Made by a program: the position numbers and the translations under genes
Shown here: piece after piece, positions 32,676 through 41,825 of the stretch
Layout of the letters: each line of letters starts with the position of its first letter
How positions within the stretch are numbered: the stretch's first letter is position 1
From: Flavobacteriales bacterium
GTDB lineage: Bacteria; Bacteroidota; Bacteroidia; Flavobacteriales_F; PHOS-HE28
Reading direction: 5' to 3'
DNA length: 64,000 nucleotides
NCBI GenBank assembly: GCA_016721825.1
Contig: JADKHI010000001.1
Location: forward strand, 1,116,001-1,180,000
Notes under the pieces: generated by a model
Database searches by the model: none
What the model was told of the DNA's origin: nothing
The model's input: only the letters and a program-made list of their open reading frames with translations

Positions 32676-34115
32676 TCAGCTTGCGTTGGTTCCACTAGGA
32701 CTTCCCTCCAGCTCCTCGATCGTCCTCCTTGCTGCTTCCAGGCGTATGCGATTGTTCTTCGATACGAGCATGTTCGTAATGAGCTTCTCCATGCGGTGGT
32801 GCAGCGGGATCAGCAGCCCGGCGATCGCGGCCATGCACAGCAGCATCAGGATCGGTGAGTGGTGCGTGATGCGCCCAAGGAAGGGATGCAGCAGCAGGTT
32901 GATGAACTCGAAGAACAACAGCAGCGCGATCAGCGAGAGGTTCTTGATGGCCTTGGCGCCAACAACTGATGTGCGACTGAAGATGAGCAGGAAGATGCCG
33001 AGCGTGATGACGATAAGCGCGATGATGCCGAACTGGATGTTGCGGGAGCGTTCATGCTCTGCCTCGATGCGTGCCTGCTCCTCTTCCTTGTCCTTCAACT
33101 GCTGCCCGAAGCGCATGCTCTCCACCTTGCTCAGCGCTTGCACACTGAACAGGCTGTCCTGCAAGGTGGAGCGCAGCTTCAGGCTCACGTATGCGCTATC
33201 GGCATTGCCCGCAGCATGGTACGCCAGTTCCAAGAGGCCAGTGGCTTCCAGAGCGGCCGGCAGGTTGTCGGTTCGCTCCGCTTCAGCAAGCGCTCGCCTT
33301 CCAAGGCCGATGGCACCGCTGGCATCTTGCGCGTCCAGTCGCACCCGGCCGAGGCTCACCAGGGCGTACGGCATCAACCGCGCAATGCGGAAGGAGTCGC
33401 ACACCGCGATGGTCTTTTGGAAGAAGAGCTCGGCCATGTCCGACTCGCCTTTGGCCGCGTACGCCTTGCCGATCACGAATTGCGACCGCGCGTAGCCGTA
33501 AGGATCGTCGGCAACCTTGTCCGTGATGTTGCTGCCCTGCGCCTGTTGCAAGGCGGAATCCAGCAAACCCACTGCGGCGTAGGCTTCGCTCAAGTGACAG
33601 GCCGTGCGGTTGCGCTCCACTGTGCTCACCACATGCGCTTCTGACTTCTTCAGCCATCGGATCGCTTCCCGGTACTGCCCCATCTGCTTGAATACGATGC
33701 CGGTCTCCTTCTCCACCCAGCCGATCAAGTCCGCATCGCCACTGAGCTCCGCATGGTCCAATGCCTTGTACAGGTATTCCAAGGCCTTACCTGGGTCGCT
33801 CTCCTTGCACGAGAGGCTGGTGACGAGGTACGCCTTGGTCAGCGCCGTATCGTGCTTCAGCTCGAGTACCAGGTCCAGCGCGAACAACGCCGTGATACGC
33901 ACTTCCTCCGCGCGCCCGGCATACAGGCAAGCAACAGCGTGGTTCTTCGCCGCTTCCATGCGCACAGCGGCAGGCTTTGTCAGGTCGTGCCGCACATCGA
34001 GCGTGTCCAGTGTGGCCATGCCGCCGTATTGCGCGCTGCCGGCTAACCATGACAGCACAAGCACAGCGATCAGCGTGTGACGGAACGGCTGCGCTGGGTG
34101 TCCCTTGGTTCCCAT
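32676..34115 (-). CDS. TPR-3TM membrane protein, paralogue C
   Basis: A 479-residue paralogue from ATG 34115, one base after the stop of copy D; an ATG at 34136 inside copy D is an alternative. The signal peptide is HTLIAVLVLSWLAGSAQYG. The TPR region differs most from A and B (DPGKALEYLYKALDHAELSG, VFKQMGQYREAIRWLKKSEA), and the coiled linker has its own sequence (GQQLKDKEEEQARIEAEHER), but from RSRNIQFGIIAL to the tail it is nearly the same as the others, ending EELEGSPSGTNAS. A conserved membrane module joined to diverging exported repeats suggests different ligands with a common membrane partner (inference). Confidence 0.84.
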   Translation of the reverse strand: MGTKGHPAQPFRHTLIAVLVLSWLAGSAQYGGMATLDTLDVRHDLTKPAAVRMEAAKNHAVACLYAGRAEEVRITALFALDLVLELKHDTALTKAYLVTSLSCKESDPGKALEYLYKALDHAELSGDADLIGWVEKETGIVFKQMGQYREAIRWLKKSEAHVVSTVERNRTACHLSEAYAAVGLLDSALQQAQGSNITDKVADDPYGYARSQFVIGKAYAAKGESDMAELFFQKTIAVCDSFRIARLMPYALVSLGRVRLDAQDASGAIGLGRRALAEAERTDNLPAALEATGLLELAYHAAGNADSAYVSLKLRSTLQDSLFSVQALSKVESMRFGQQLKDKEEEQARIEAEHERSRNIQFGIIALIVITLGIFLLIFSRTSVVGAKAIKNLSLIALLLFFEFINLLLHPFLGRITHHSPILMLLCMAAIAGLLIPLHHRMEKLITNMLVSKNNRIRLEAARRTIEELEGSPSGTNAS

Positions 34116-34116
34116 G

Positions 34117-34881
34117 CTATGTCCCAGAATGTTCATTCGGTCGTGCTTCCAGTTCCTCGATCGTCCTTCTTGCCGCTTCCAAGCGTACGCGATTGTTCTT
34201 CGATACGAGCATGTTGGTGATCCAGTGCTCCATACGGTGGTGCAGTGGGATCAGCAGACCGGCGATGGCCGCCATGCAGAGCAGCATCAGAAGCGGCGAG
34301 TGGTTGGTGACGCGATCCAGGAAGGGATGCAAGAGCAGGTTGATGAACTCGAAGAAGAGCAGCAGCGCGATGAGCGAAAGGTTCCTGATGGCCTTGGCAC
34401 CCACCACGGATGTCCTGCTGAAGATGAGCAGGAAGATGCCCAGCGTGATGACGACAAGGGCGATGATGCCGAACTGGATGTTGCGGGAGCGGGCGGCTAT
34501 TTCCTCCTCGCGCAGCTTGGCGTCCTCGCGATCCTTCAGTTCCTGTGTGAAGAGCTGGTTCTGAAGCTGGCTCTTGTTCTGCAGACCTGTGAGCGAATCA
34601 CGCCATGCGTGGGAGAGCTTTGAATACACCAGCGCGCTATCGGTCATGCCATTCGCCGAAAAGGCATCGGACAAGGCCGTGGTGGACTTTATCATGATCA
34701 GCGGCTGCCGCACGTCCTCTGTAGCCTCGAACCCCTTCCGCGCACAAGCGAGCGCCTCGGCAGCACGACCCTGCCCGATGAGCAGCTTCGCGTACCCGGC
34801 CGAAGCGCCGATGAGCGGCTCGGGCAACTTGAATGAATCCGCTACGGCCAATGCCCGTTTGAAGTACGGTTCGGCAAGGCT
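34117..34881 (-). pseudogene. TPR-3TM paralogue D, N-terminally deleted
   Basis: This copy has no N-terminal half. Homology starts at SLAEPYFKRALAVADSF, the middle of the TPR region, directly after a run of eight C (minus strand). From there it is intact through coiled linker, three helices and tail (ARPNEHSGT). The first possible start is a TTG at 34851. Its TPR part is B-like, whereas its last 256 bp (34140-34395) match paralogue A (29731-29986) with only three differences, so it is a mosaic. It overlaps the end of copy E by 10 bp (34842-34851). Without a signal peptide it is unlikely to work alone. Confidence 0.78.
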
Positions 34882-36287
34882 GGGGGGGGCCTTCTTGCCG
34901 CTTCCAAGCGAACGCGGTTGTTCTTCGATACGAGCATGTTCGTGATCAGCTTCTCCATGCGGTGGTGAAGTGGGATCAGCAGCCCGGCGATGGCGGCCAT
35001 GCAGAGCAGCATCAGGATCGGTGAGTGGTTCGTGATGCGATCGAGGAAGGGATGCAGCAGCAGGTTGATGAACTCGAAGAACAACAGCAGCGCGATGAGC
35101 GAGAGGTTCTTGATGGCCTTCGCGCCGACCACAGCCGTGCGACTGAACACGAGCAGGAAGATGCCCAAGGTGATCACGATGAGGGCGATGATGCCGAACT
35201 GGATGTTGCGGGAACGTGCCGCGACTTCCTCTGACTTCAGCTTGGCATCCTCCTGTTCCTTCAACTCCTGCGCAAGGGCCATGTTCTGCAGCTTGTTCAA
35301 ATTGGTGGCGTTGATCAGGCTGTCCGCGTACATCACCCGCAGCTCGAAGTAGTGGTAGGCGCTATCGGCATGGCCCATGGCCTTGTAGGCTCGGCGCAAG
35401 AGATCGGAGGCGCCGACCTGACCTTCGAGGTTGCCGCCTTCACTGCTCACACGCATCGCTCGACGGCCATCGGCGATGGCAGCGGCCAGGTCGCCCGCCT
35501 CCAGTTCCATCTGCCCTCGACCCAATAAGGAGCCGTACAGGGGGATCATCACATGGAACGAATCCGCCACCTCGATCGCGCGTGCGAAATGGACATCGGC
35601 CAGCTCGCGCTCTTGCTTCGCCGCATAGGCGGCTCCCAACACGTAGTAGGAACGGGCATAAGCATAGGGATCACTTCCCGGATCGGTGATGATGTTCGAG
35701 CGCTGCGCCCAGTAAAGCGCGCTATCCGGCTGCCCCATCAGACGGTAACAATCGCTCAGGTGGCAGCAGGTGCGGTTGATCTGGTAGTCGGACGTCACAT
35801 TGGAGAGGGCGAGCTTCAGCAACCCCAACGCGCGCGGCAGGTCGCCCAGGGTCTTATAGACCGTGGCGATCTGCTTCTGCGCGGTACCGATGAAATTCGC
35901 GTTGCCCGAGCGTTGCGCATAGTCCAGGCCTTGGTAGAAATACTTCAGTTGCAAGGCCGCCTCCGCCGATCCGTTGAGGGCATCGCCCACGTGATTGGAG
36001 GCGGTGGAGAGCAACGTGTCGATACCGAGTTGCTCAGCCAGGGCGAGCTCCTCCTTGGCATTGACCCTGATCTGTTCCTTCAAACCAAGATTGAAACAGG
36101 CCGCACCGTGATTGGCGGTGATGAAGTAGCGCTCGATCAGTGGGCGGGTCAGGTCGTGGCGGGTGTCGAGGGAATCGTACCGGGCCTTGTACTTATAGCG
36201 CTGGGCCTGTACGCTGAAGGCGGTGCAGAAAAGCAGAAGCAACAAGGCAAGGGGACGCATGCTCAACAACGGGCGCTGTACGCTCAT
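34842..36287 (-). CDS. TPR-3TM membrane protein, paralogue E (tail replaced)
   Basis: A 481-residue paralogue, first in the array. The signal peptide is PLALLLLLFCTAFSVQAQ (ATG 36287, or 36260 for a shorter N-region). Helical repeats follow (LGDLPRALGLLKLALSNV, GQPDSALYWAQRSNIITDPG), then the linker AQELKEQEDAKLKSEEVAAR, the three helices and LVSKNNRVRLEAARR. There the conserved TIEELE tail is lost: after the C8 run the frame reads PPPALPNRTSNGHWP and stops. All membrane helices are kept, so the protein could function if the short tail is dispensable. One extra base in the C8 run would instead fuse it to copy D. Confidence 0.82.
   Translation of the reverse strand: MSVQRPLLSMRPLALLLLLFCTAFSVQAQRYKYKARYDSLDTRHDLTRPLIERYFITANHGAACFNLGLKEQIRVNAKEELALAEQLGIDTLLSTASNHVGDALNGSAEAALQLKYFYQGLDYAQRSGNANFIGTAQKQIATVYKTLGDLPRALGLLKLALSNVTSDYQINRTCCHLSDCYRLMGQPDSALYWAQRSNIITDPGSDPYAYARSYYVLGAAYAAKQERELADVHFARAIEVADSFHVMIPLYGSLLGRGQMELEAGDLAAAIADGRRAMRVSSEGGNLEGQVGASDLLRRAYKAMGHADSAYHYFELRVMYADSLINATNLNKLQNMALAQELKEQEDAKLKSEEVAARSRNIQFGIIALIVITLGIFLLVFSRTAVVGAKAIKNLSLIALLLFFEFINLLLHPFLDRITNHSPILMLLCMAAIAGLLIPLHHRMEKLITNMLVSKNNRVRLEAARRPPPALPNRTSNGHWP
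34882..34889 (-). repeat. C8 homopolymer at the E/D junction
   Basis: Eight C on the coding (minus) strand, exactly where copy E loses homology and copy D begins. With nine C the frame would be open from 36287 to 34117 (723 codons), joining E and D. The run could be a deletion junction, a slippage site or a sequencing error. Confidence 0.8.
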
Positions 36288-36427
36288 GGGCGGCTGGAAA
36301 GGCTAAAGATGCGGATCGGCCGCAGAATGGAGCCTTGCATAAATAAGGGGGTGTGAGGCTTGCGCAGGCAGCGTTCAGGTCCCCTGTCATGTCCGGTCCC
36401 CGTAGCTTCACCCTCCACCCGGAACCG

Positions 36428-37270
36428 ATGCGCACCCTTCTGCTCGCAACCGTCCTGGCTTCCGCAACGCTCAGTGCCCAGACCACCTTCGCCCCGATCG
36501 GCGCCACGTGGACCTATGACCAGGAAGAGGACACCTACACCATGACGGCCGTGGGCGATACCGTCCTGAACGGCCAACCCTGCTCCATCATCCAAGGTTC
36601 ATCCTACTCCATCTGCTGGCAGTCTCAGGCGTACACCTACCAGAGCGGGGACACCGTGTTCTGGTCCGACGACCAGTACCTGCCCCAGTTCTTCGAGCTG
36701 TACCGCTGGAACGCGCAGGTCGGCGAAAGCTGGGATGTCTGGACCAACGGCCCGGTGACCGTGACCTATACCGTGCTCTCCACCGGCACCACCGTGGTGA
36801 ATGGACAGCCGCACCGAACGCTCAATGTGGAAGCCACGGACACGCAGATGCAATGGGCGCAAAGCAGTGGGGTGCTGATCGAGAACATCGGCGATACGCT
36901 GTTCATGTTCCCCTGGCTCGCGGCCTTCTGTGATGCCATGGTGCCCTGGCCCTTGCGCTGTTACACGGACTCCGCGCTGGGCACCTTCCTGCGGCCGGGG
37001 ATCACGCAGTGTGCGCTAAGTAGCGGCATCGCCGAACCGCACCCCGAACCTCTTCTGATCGCCCGTCCTACACTAGCAGCCACAGGCGAACCGATCTACC
37101 TGACCTGCGACCGCGGCCTCCTCGAACTCTTCGATCCGACCGGAAGAAAGGTGCTCGAACGCATGACCTCGGGCTCGACCACCTTGGAACTGGAACGCTC
37201 CGGCACCTACCTGCTCCGCTTCACATCGCGCGTTGGAGAAGTCGCTCACCAACGGATCATGGTGTACTGA
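36428..37270 (+). CDS. Secreted protein with T9SS type A sorting domain
   Basis: A 280-residue protein from ATG 36428 (MRTLLLATVLASATLSAQ, signal peptide). Residues 20-190 form an unknown beta-rich domain with several Cys and Trp (GATWTYDQEEDTYTMTAVGD, SSYSICWQSQAYTYQSGD, CDAMVPWPLRCYTD). The last 75 residues have the type IX secretion C-terminal pattern (LELFDPTGRKVLERMTSGST, LERSGTYLLRFTSRVGE, ending RIMVY). The protein should cross the outer membrane by the T9SS and may be attached to the cell surface after the domain is removed. The frame is open for 25 codons upstream but the signal peptide fixes the start. Confidence 0.85.
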   Translation: MRTLLLATVLASATLSAQTTFAPIGATWTYDQEEDTYTMTAVGDTVLNGQPCSIIQGSSYSICWQSQAYTYQSGDTVFWSDDQYLPQFFELYRWNAQVGESWDVWTNGPVTVTYTVLSTGTTVVNGQPHRTLNVEATDTQMQWAQSSGVLIENIGDTLFMFPWLAAFCDAMVPWPLRCYTDSALGTFLRPGITQCALSSGIAEPHPEPLLIARPTLAATGEPIYLTCDRGLLELFDPTGRKVLERMTSGSTTLELERSGTYLLRFTSRVGEVAHQRIMVY

Positions 37271-37304
37271 CCTTGGCCGGTAGCTTCGTCGGGAATTCCA
37301 TGGG

Positions 37305-38066
37305 ATGACACCAGCACCGAACAAGCAGCATATCGACCTCAGCTTCCTCGAAGGCCCCCGTTCGCGGTGGAAGGAACTGCAGAGCGTGGCGAACATCGCC
37401 GGGGAGTTCATCTACGGCTTCCGCAAGCTGCACTTCGTGGGGCCCTGTGTCACCTTCTTCGGCAGTGCGCGCTTCAAGGAGGACCATCCGTATTACGAGG
37501 CAACGCGCGAACTGGCGCAGCGCATCGGTCGTGTCGGTTTCACGATCATGACCGGCGGTGGACCTGGGCTCATGGAAGCCGCCAACCGGGGCGCACGCGA
37601 CGTGGGGGCGCGGAGCATCGGTTGCAACATCGTGTTACCGCATGAGCAATACGCCAACCCCTACCTGGACATCAGCCTCACCTTCGAGCGTTTCTTCGTC
37701 CGCAAGGTGCTGCTGCTGAAGTACAGCATGTGCTTCGTGGTGATGCCCGGGGGCGCAGGCACCCTTGATGAGCTCTTCGAAACGGTGACGCTGATCCAGA
37801 CCGGCAAGGTCAGGAACTTCCCCATCCTCCTCTATGGCAAGGACTATTGGAAGCCGATGTTGGAGCAGATCGAACGCATGGTCGCTGAAGGCACCATCGG
37901 CCTCAAAGAACTGGAATTCGTGTTCGTTGCCGACAGTGTGGAAGAGGCGACCGAGCTGCTACAGGACAGATTGGTTGTGATGTGGCAGGAGGCGCACAAG
38001 CGCAAGGATGCGCCGAAGTGGTGGTTCTTGGAGGATCAGCCGAACGGCAAACGGGTAGCGCGATAA
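37305..38066 (+). CDS. LOG family protein (Rossmann-fold nucleotide phosphoribohydrolase)
   Basis: A 253-residue protein with the lysine-decarboxylase-like (LOG) signatures GGGPGLMEAANRGARDVG and MPGGAGTLDELFETVTLIQ (the PGGxGTxxE motif). The N-terminal segment FLEGPRSRWKELQSVANIAG and VTFFGSARFKEDHPYYEATR identify the TIGR00730-type long form. Family members cleave nucleoside 5'-monophosphates such as cytokinin ribotides or AMP into base and ribose-5-phosphate. The old label lysine decarboxylase is a misnomer. Cytoplasmic. It lies 34 bp after the T9SS gene and may be cotranscribed with it. Substrate in this organism unknown. Confidence 0.93.
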   Translation: MTPAPNKQHIDLSFLEGPRSRWKELQSVANIAGEFIYGFRKLHFVGPCVTFFGSARFKEDHPYYEATRELAQRIGRVGFTIMTGGGPGLMEAANRGARDVGARSIGCNIVLPHEQYANPYLDISLTFERFFVRKVLLLKYSMCFVVMPGGAGTLDELFETVTLIQTGKVRNFPILLYGKDYWKPMLEQIERMVAEGTIGLKELEFVFVADSVEEATELLQDRLVVMWQEAHKRKDAPKWWFLEDQPNGKRVAR

Positions 38067-38069
38067 CTA

Positions 38070-38100
38070 TTTGGCCTAGGGTCGCTGGTCACTAGCTTTC
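38070..38100 (+). promoter_or_regulatory. Promoter of the secreted-protein gene at 38124
   Basis: TTTG (38070-38073), 19 bp spacer, TAGCTTTC (38093-38100). This agrees with the Bacteroidota TTTG-N19-TAnnTTTG consensus except for the last base. It lies 23 bp before the ATG. Confidence 0.7.
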
Positions 38101-38123
38101 GCATGCACTAGACCGACCAGACC

Positions 38124-38870
38124 ATGAAACAGATCTTCACATTCGTTCCGGCGTTCGCGCTTACACTATCCCTTGCTGCGCAGAACACCTACACGGCCAC
38201 TTATGCAGGCGGCGACATTCAATCGGACATCACCTTCACCGCACTGCCCGGCAACTCGAGCTGTCCGGCACAGCTCACTGTGAACGTGCCTGCGGGTGAG
38301 ACCATCGATTCAGCGGTAGTGGATTACACGTATTTCAGCTCCCTTGCCGGCTTCGGAAGCCCCGCCATGCAACGCAGCCAGTTGCGCTGCATCACCACCG
38401 GACAGGCGGAAACACAACTTGCCATTGCGGTGAACCCCGGACTAACCCTGGCGAACTACCACCGTACCGTCACCATCGCCAACGGCCTTTCCACTGGACC
38501 GGTCACTTTCGAGATGCACGCAGGAAACACCGGACTGCTGGGTGGCCCTTGCACCAGCTTGCACACCATCAACAACAACACGTGGACCATCACGGTCCAT
38601 ACTTCGGGTGGGACGACCGGCCTTCCGGCCGCGGGTCCCGATGACGTGAAGCTCTGGATCGACGGCATGGAACAACTGCGCGGCGCAGGCCTCGCTACCG
38701 GACCGATCACGGTCAACGTTCATGACGCCATGGGACGCCTGGTCGTACAGCGCACGACCGAACCCACGAACGGAGCTTTCGAACTGGCTTTGCCAGAGAC
38801 CCCAATTGGCGTACTGCTGGTGCTGGTCGAACAAGGAAACACACGTATCGAACGCCGCCTGATACGCTAG
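38124..38870 (+). CDS. Secreted protein with T9SS type A-like sorting domain
   Basis: A 248-residue protein. The signal peptide is KQIFTFVPAFALTLSLAAQ. Residues 22-160 are a beta-rich Thr/Gly domain (YAGGDIQSDITFTALPG, DSAVVDYTYFSSLAGFGSPA) with no family I recognise. The last 75 residues carry a type A-like sorting pattern (VNVHDAMGRLVVQRTTEPTN, LALPETPIGVLLVLVEQGN, ERRLIR). It has its own promoter at 38070-38100. It is not part of the TonB-receptor operon, which starts 120 bp later. Confidence 0.82.
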   Translation: MKQIFTFVPAFALTLSLAAQNTYTATYAGGDIQSDITFTALPGNSSCPAQLTVNVPAGETIDSAVVDYTYFSSLAGFGSPAMQRSQLRCITTGQAETQLAIAVNPGLTLANYHRTVTIANGLSTGPVTFEMHAGNTGLLGGPCTSLHTINNNTWTITVHTSGGTTGLPAAGPDDVKLWIDGMEQLRGAGLATGPITVNVHDAMGRLVVQRTTEPTNGAFELALPETPIGVLLVLVEQGNTRIERRLIR

Positions 38871-38990
38871 CGCTGCACGCCGGATCCCGTTCCGGCAAGC
38901 TAACGGAGCCTTAACATAGGATCAAGAACCCCTTCATGTGGGGGGCGGACCTTTGCGGCGCCGCAGGGAAGAAGTCCTGCGACGAACGCA

Positions 38991-41807
38991 ATGCAGAAGC
39001 TCATTAACCTCCTCCTAACCTTCCTGCTCGCCACCGCCGCTTTCGGACAGAAAGCCACGATCACGGGCACTGTGACGGCGAAGGAGAACGGGACCGTCGA
39101 ACCGCAGCCCTTCGCCAACGTGGTGATCAAGGGGAGTAGCACTGGGGCCAGCACGGACCTGGACGGCAACTATCGCTTTCTGGTGGAACCCGGAAGCCAC
39201 ACCGTTGTGGTGAGCCTGGTAGGCTACGTGAACCAGGAGCGTACGGTGACCTTGGAAGCAGGTGGCTCCGTTATCGTCAACTTCGAACTGGCCGGTGAGG
39301 GTGTGGAGATGAAGGTGCTGGAGGTGAGCAAGGAGCGCCGCACCGAGACCGAGAGCGCCGTGCTGATGGAGACGCGCAAGAGCGACCAAGTGGTGAACGG
39401 CCTGGGACGCCAGCAGATCGCCAAGAGCCAGGACCGCAGCGCCGGTGACGTGGTGAAGCGCATTCCCGGCGTGACGCTGGTGAACGACCGTTTCGTGATG
39501 ATCCGCGGATTGGCCGACCGGTACAACACCGTATTGCTGAACGATGTGATCGCCCCGAGCTTGGAAGCTGATAAGCGTGCTTTCAGCTTCGATCTGATCC
39601 CAAGCGGCGCACTGGACCGCATTCTGATCTACAAGACCGGCGCCCCTGAACTGCCAGGTGAGTTCGCCGGTGGCGTGATCAAGATCAACACCTTGAGCGT
39701 GCCTGAGAAGAACGAGACGCGCTTCAACTACCAGACCTCGTTCCGCAACGGCACCACGTTCCAGACCTTCAACCAAAGCCAGGGAAGTCCGACCGATGCC
39801 CTTGGTTTCGACAATGGCTTCCGCCAGCTGCCCTCCAACTTCCCCAGCACGTTGAACAACGTGAGCAACGCGGATCAGCTTGCCAGCCTCGGACGTTCGC
39901 TCCCGAACAACTGGACGCCGACCTCGCACACCGCACTGCCCGACCAGCGCTTCACCTTCCTGCTGGCCCGTCGCATGGGCAAGGAAGGCGCCACGAACCA
40001 GTATGGCAATGTCACCACGGTCGACTACGCGAACACCTCGCTCGCCTACACGGCCAGCAACTACAACTACAACGCCTACGACCCGGTAGCGCAACGCAGC
40101 GACACCATCTACAGCTACAGCGATCAGGAGAACGTGCGCAACAGCCGCATCAGCATCCTGAACAACTGGACCGCCTTGCTCGGCCCGCGCACCAAGATCG
40201 AGTTCCGCAACCTCTTCAACCAGCTTGGTGAGGAGCGTACCACCTTGCGCACGGGCAGCGACCTCGACGGTGGCTTCGACGTGAAGAACTACGCCTACCG
40301 CTGGCAGCAGCGTACCATCTACAGTGGTCAGCTGCATGGCCACCACGATCTGCGTGACGACCGCACCATCGTGGATTGGACCGCAGGATACGGCCTGGCC
40401 ATCAGCAAGGAGCCGGACTATCGGCGCGTGCGCACGGTGCGCGGGTTGAACGACTCGGACAGCAACGCCCCATACCAAGTGCAGATCCCGCCCACAGCAA
40501 GCACTATTGACGCGGGCCGTTACTACAGCGACCTGCACGAGAACGTGATCACCGGCCGTGCCGATGTGGAACGCACCTTGAACGAAACGAAGAGCGGTAT
40601 CGTGACGAAACTTCGCGCCGGCGTGTTCGTGGAGCGTAAGGACCGTGAGTTCGCCGCCCGGTGGATGTCTTTCTCCAGATCCAACTTCACGCAATTCGAT
40701 CAGAGCCTGCTCTACGCTCCGCTGAGCACTGTGTTCAGCGACGCCAACATCAACACGACCACGGGCTTCAAGTTGGTGGAAGGCACGAACCCCAGCGACC
40801 AATACACGGCTGCCAATACCCTGCTCGCGGGCTACGTCGGTGCGTCCATGGCCTTCAGCAAGATCGCCAACGTGAGCGGCGGGGTGCGTGTGGAGGACAA
40901 CCGCCAGCAACTCACCAGCGCCACGTACAATGGTGGTCGTGTGAGCGTGGACAACCCGGTACTTAGCATCCTGCCCTCCTTGAACGCCAGCTACAACCTC
41001 GGCGAACGTTCTTTGGTACGTGCAGCCTGGAGCAACACCGTGAACCGTCCTGAGTTCCGGGAGCTGGCCCCGTTCAGCTTCTACGATTTCAGCACCAACA
41101 CCTCCCTGACCGGCAATCCCGACCTGAAGACCGCACGCATCACCAACCTCGACGCACGCTGGGAACTGTACCCGAGCACGAGCGAGATCATCAGTGTGGG
41201 CGCCTTCTACAAACAGTTCACGGACCCGATCGAGATGTTCTTCGTGGCCAGCACCGGTGGTGGTACGCGTAGCTTCAGCTATGGCAACGCGAAGAGCGCA
41301 AACAGCATCGGCGTGGAAGTGGAGTTCCGTCGCAACCTCGGCTTCCTCACCGAAGCGACCTGGGGCGATCGCCTTGGTGTGACCCTGAACGGTAGCGTGA
41401 TCCAAAGCCGCGTTGACCTGGGTGCCGACGCCGTGGGCCAGAAGCGCGAGCGCCCTATGATGGGCCAGAGCCCCTACGTGGCGAATGCAGGCCTTTACTA
41501 CGAGATCACCGAACGCAAGCTCCGTGTGAACGCCCTGTGGAACGTCTTCGGTCGCCGCCTGTATGCTGTCGGCAGCGCGCTGTACCCGGACATCTACGAG
41601 ATGCCTCGTAACACGGTCGACATCACCTGCTCCAAGGGTCTGGGCCAACATTTCGAAGTGAAGCTCGGCGTGCAGGACCTGCTTAATCAGCGCACGCTGT
41701 TGGTGCAGGACAGCGATGCCGACGGAACCATTGGTCCGAAGGATGAAGAGATGTTGTCCTTCCGCCGCGGAGCCTACTTCACCGCAGGTCTGAGCTACCG
41801 CTTCTGA
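38991..41807 (+). CDS. TonB-dependent outer-membrane receptor
   Basis: A 938-residue receptor. A signal peptide (LINLLLTFLLATAAFGQ) is followed by a carboxypeptidase-regulatory-like beta-sandwich (about 24-105; ITGTVTAKENGTVEPQPFAN ... LDGNYRFLVEPGSHTVVVSL). The plug domain (about 125-240) has VVNGLGRQQIAKSQDRSAGD and RIPGVTLVNDRFVMIRGL. A 22-strand type barrel reaches the final Phe (FTAGLSYRF). It takes up a large or scarce ligand using TonB energy. The next gene is a beta-helix lipoprotein, a pairing often seen in Bacteroidota, sometimes under phosphate limitation. Ligand unknown. A terminator separates the two genes. Confidence 0.95.
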   Translation: MQKLINLLLTFLLATAAFGQKATITGTVTAKENGTVEPQPFANVVIKGSSTGASTDLDGNYRFLVEPGSHTVVVSLVGYVNQERTVTLEAGGSVIVNFELAGEGVEMKVLEVSKERRTETESAVLMETRKSDQVVNGLGRQQIAKSQDRSAGDVVKRIPGVTLVNDRFVMIRGLADRYNTVLLNDVIAPSLEADKRAFSFDLIPSGALDRILIYKTGAPELPGEFAGGVIKINTLSVPEKNETRFNYQTSFRNGTTFQTFNQSQGSPTDALGFDNGFRQLPSNFPSTLNNVSNADQLASLGRSLPNNWTPTSHTALPDQRFTFLLARRMGKEGATNQYGNVTTVDYANTSLAYTASNYNYNAYDPVAQRSDTIYSYSDQENVRNSRISILNNWTALLGPRTKIEFRNLFNQLGEERTTLRTGSDLDGGFDVKNYAYRWQQRTIYSGQLHGHHDLRDDRTIVDWTAGYGLAISKEPDYRRVRTVRGLNDSDSNAPYQVQIPPTASTIDAGRYYSDLHENVITGRADVERTLNETKSGIVTKLRAGVFVERKDREFAARWMSFSRSNFTQFDQSLLYAPLSTVFSDANINTTTGFKLVEGTNPSDQYTAANTLLAGYVGASMAFSKIANVSGGVRVEDNRQQLTSATYNGGRVSVDNPVLSILPSLNASYNLGERSLVRAAWSNTVNRPEFRELAPFSFYDFSTNTSLTGNPDLKTARITNLDARWELYPSTSEIISVGAFYKQFTDPIEMFFVASTGGGTRSFSYGNAKSANSIGVEVEFRRNLGFLTEATWGDRLGVTLNGSVIQSRVDLGADAVGQKRERPMMGQSPYVANAGLYYEITERKLRVNALWNVFGRRLYAVGSALYPDIYEMPRNTVDITCSKGLGQHFEVKLGVQDLLNQRTLLVQDSDADGTIGPKDEEMLSFRRGAYFTAGLSYRF

Positions 41808-41825
41808 TCGATCGTCGTTCTCTTC

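Noticed and set aside
29708..36287. Calling the array genes histidine kinases or LuxR-type regulators
   Set aside because: The sensor layout is similar, but no H-box, HATPase or HTH follows the membrane helices in any copy.
39015..41651. 878-codon open frame on the minus strand opposite the TonB-dependent receptor gene
   Set aside because: Antisense shadow caused by high G+C and codon bias. The translation is low-complexity (His/Val/Ala/Gly-rich) with no domain, while the plus strand encodes a complete receptor.
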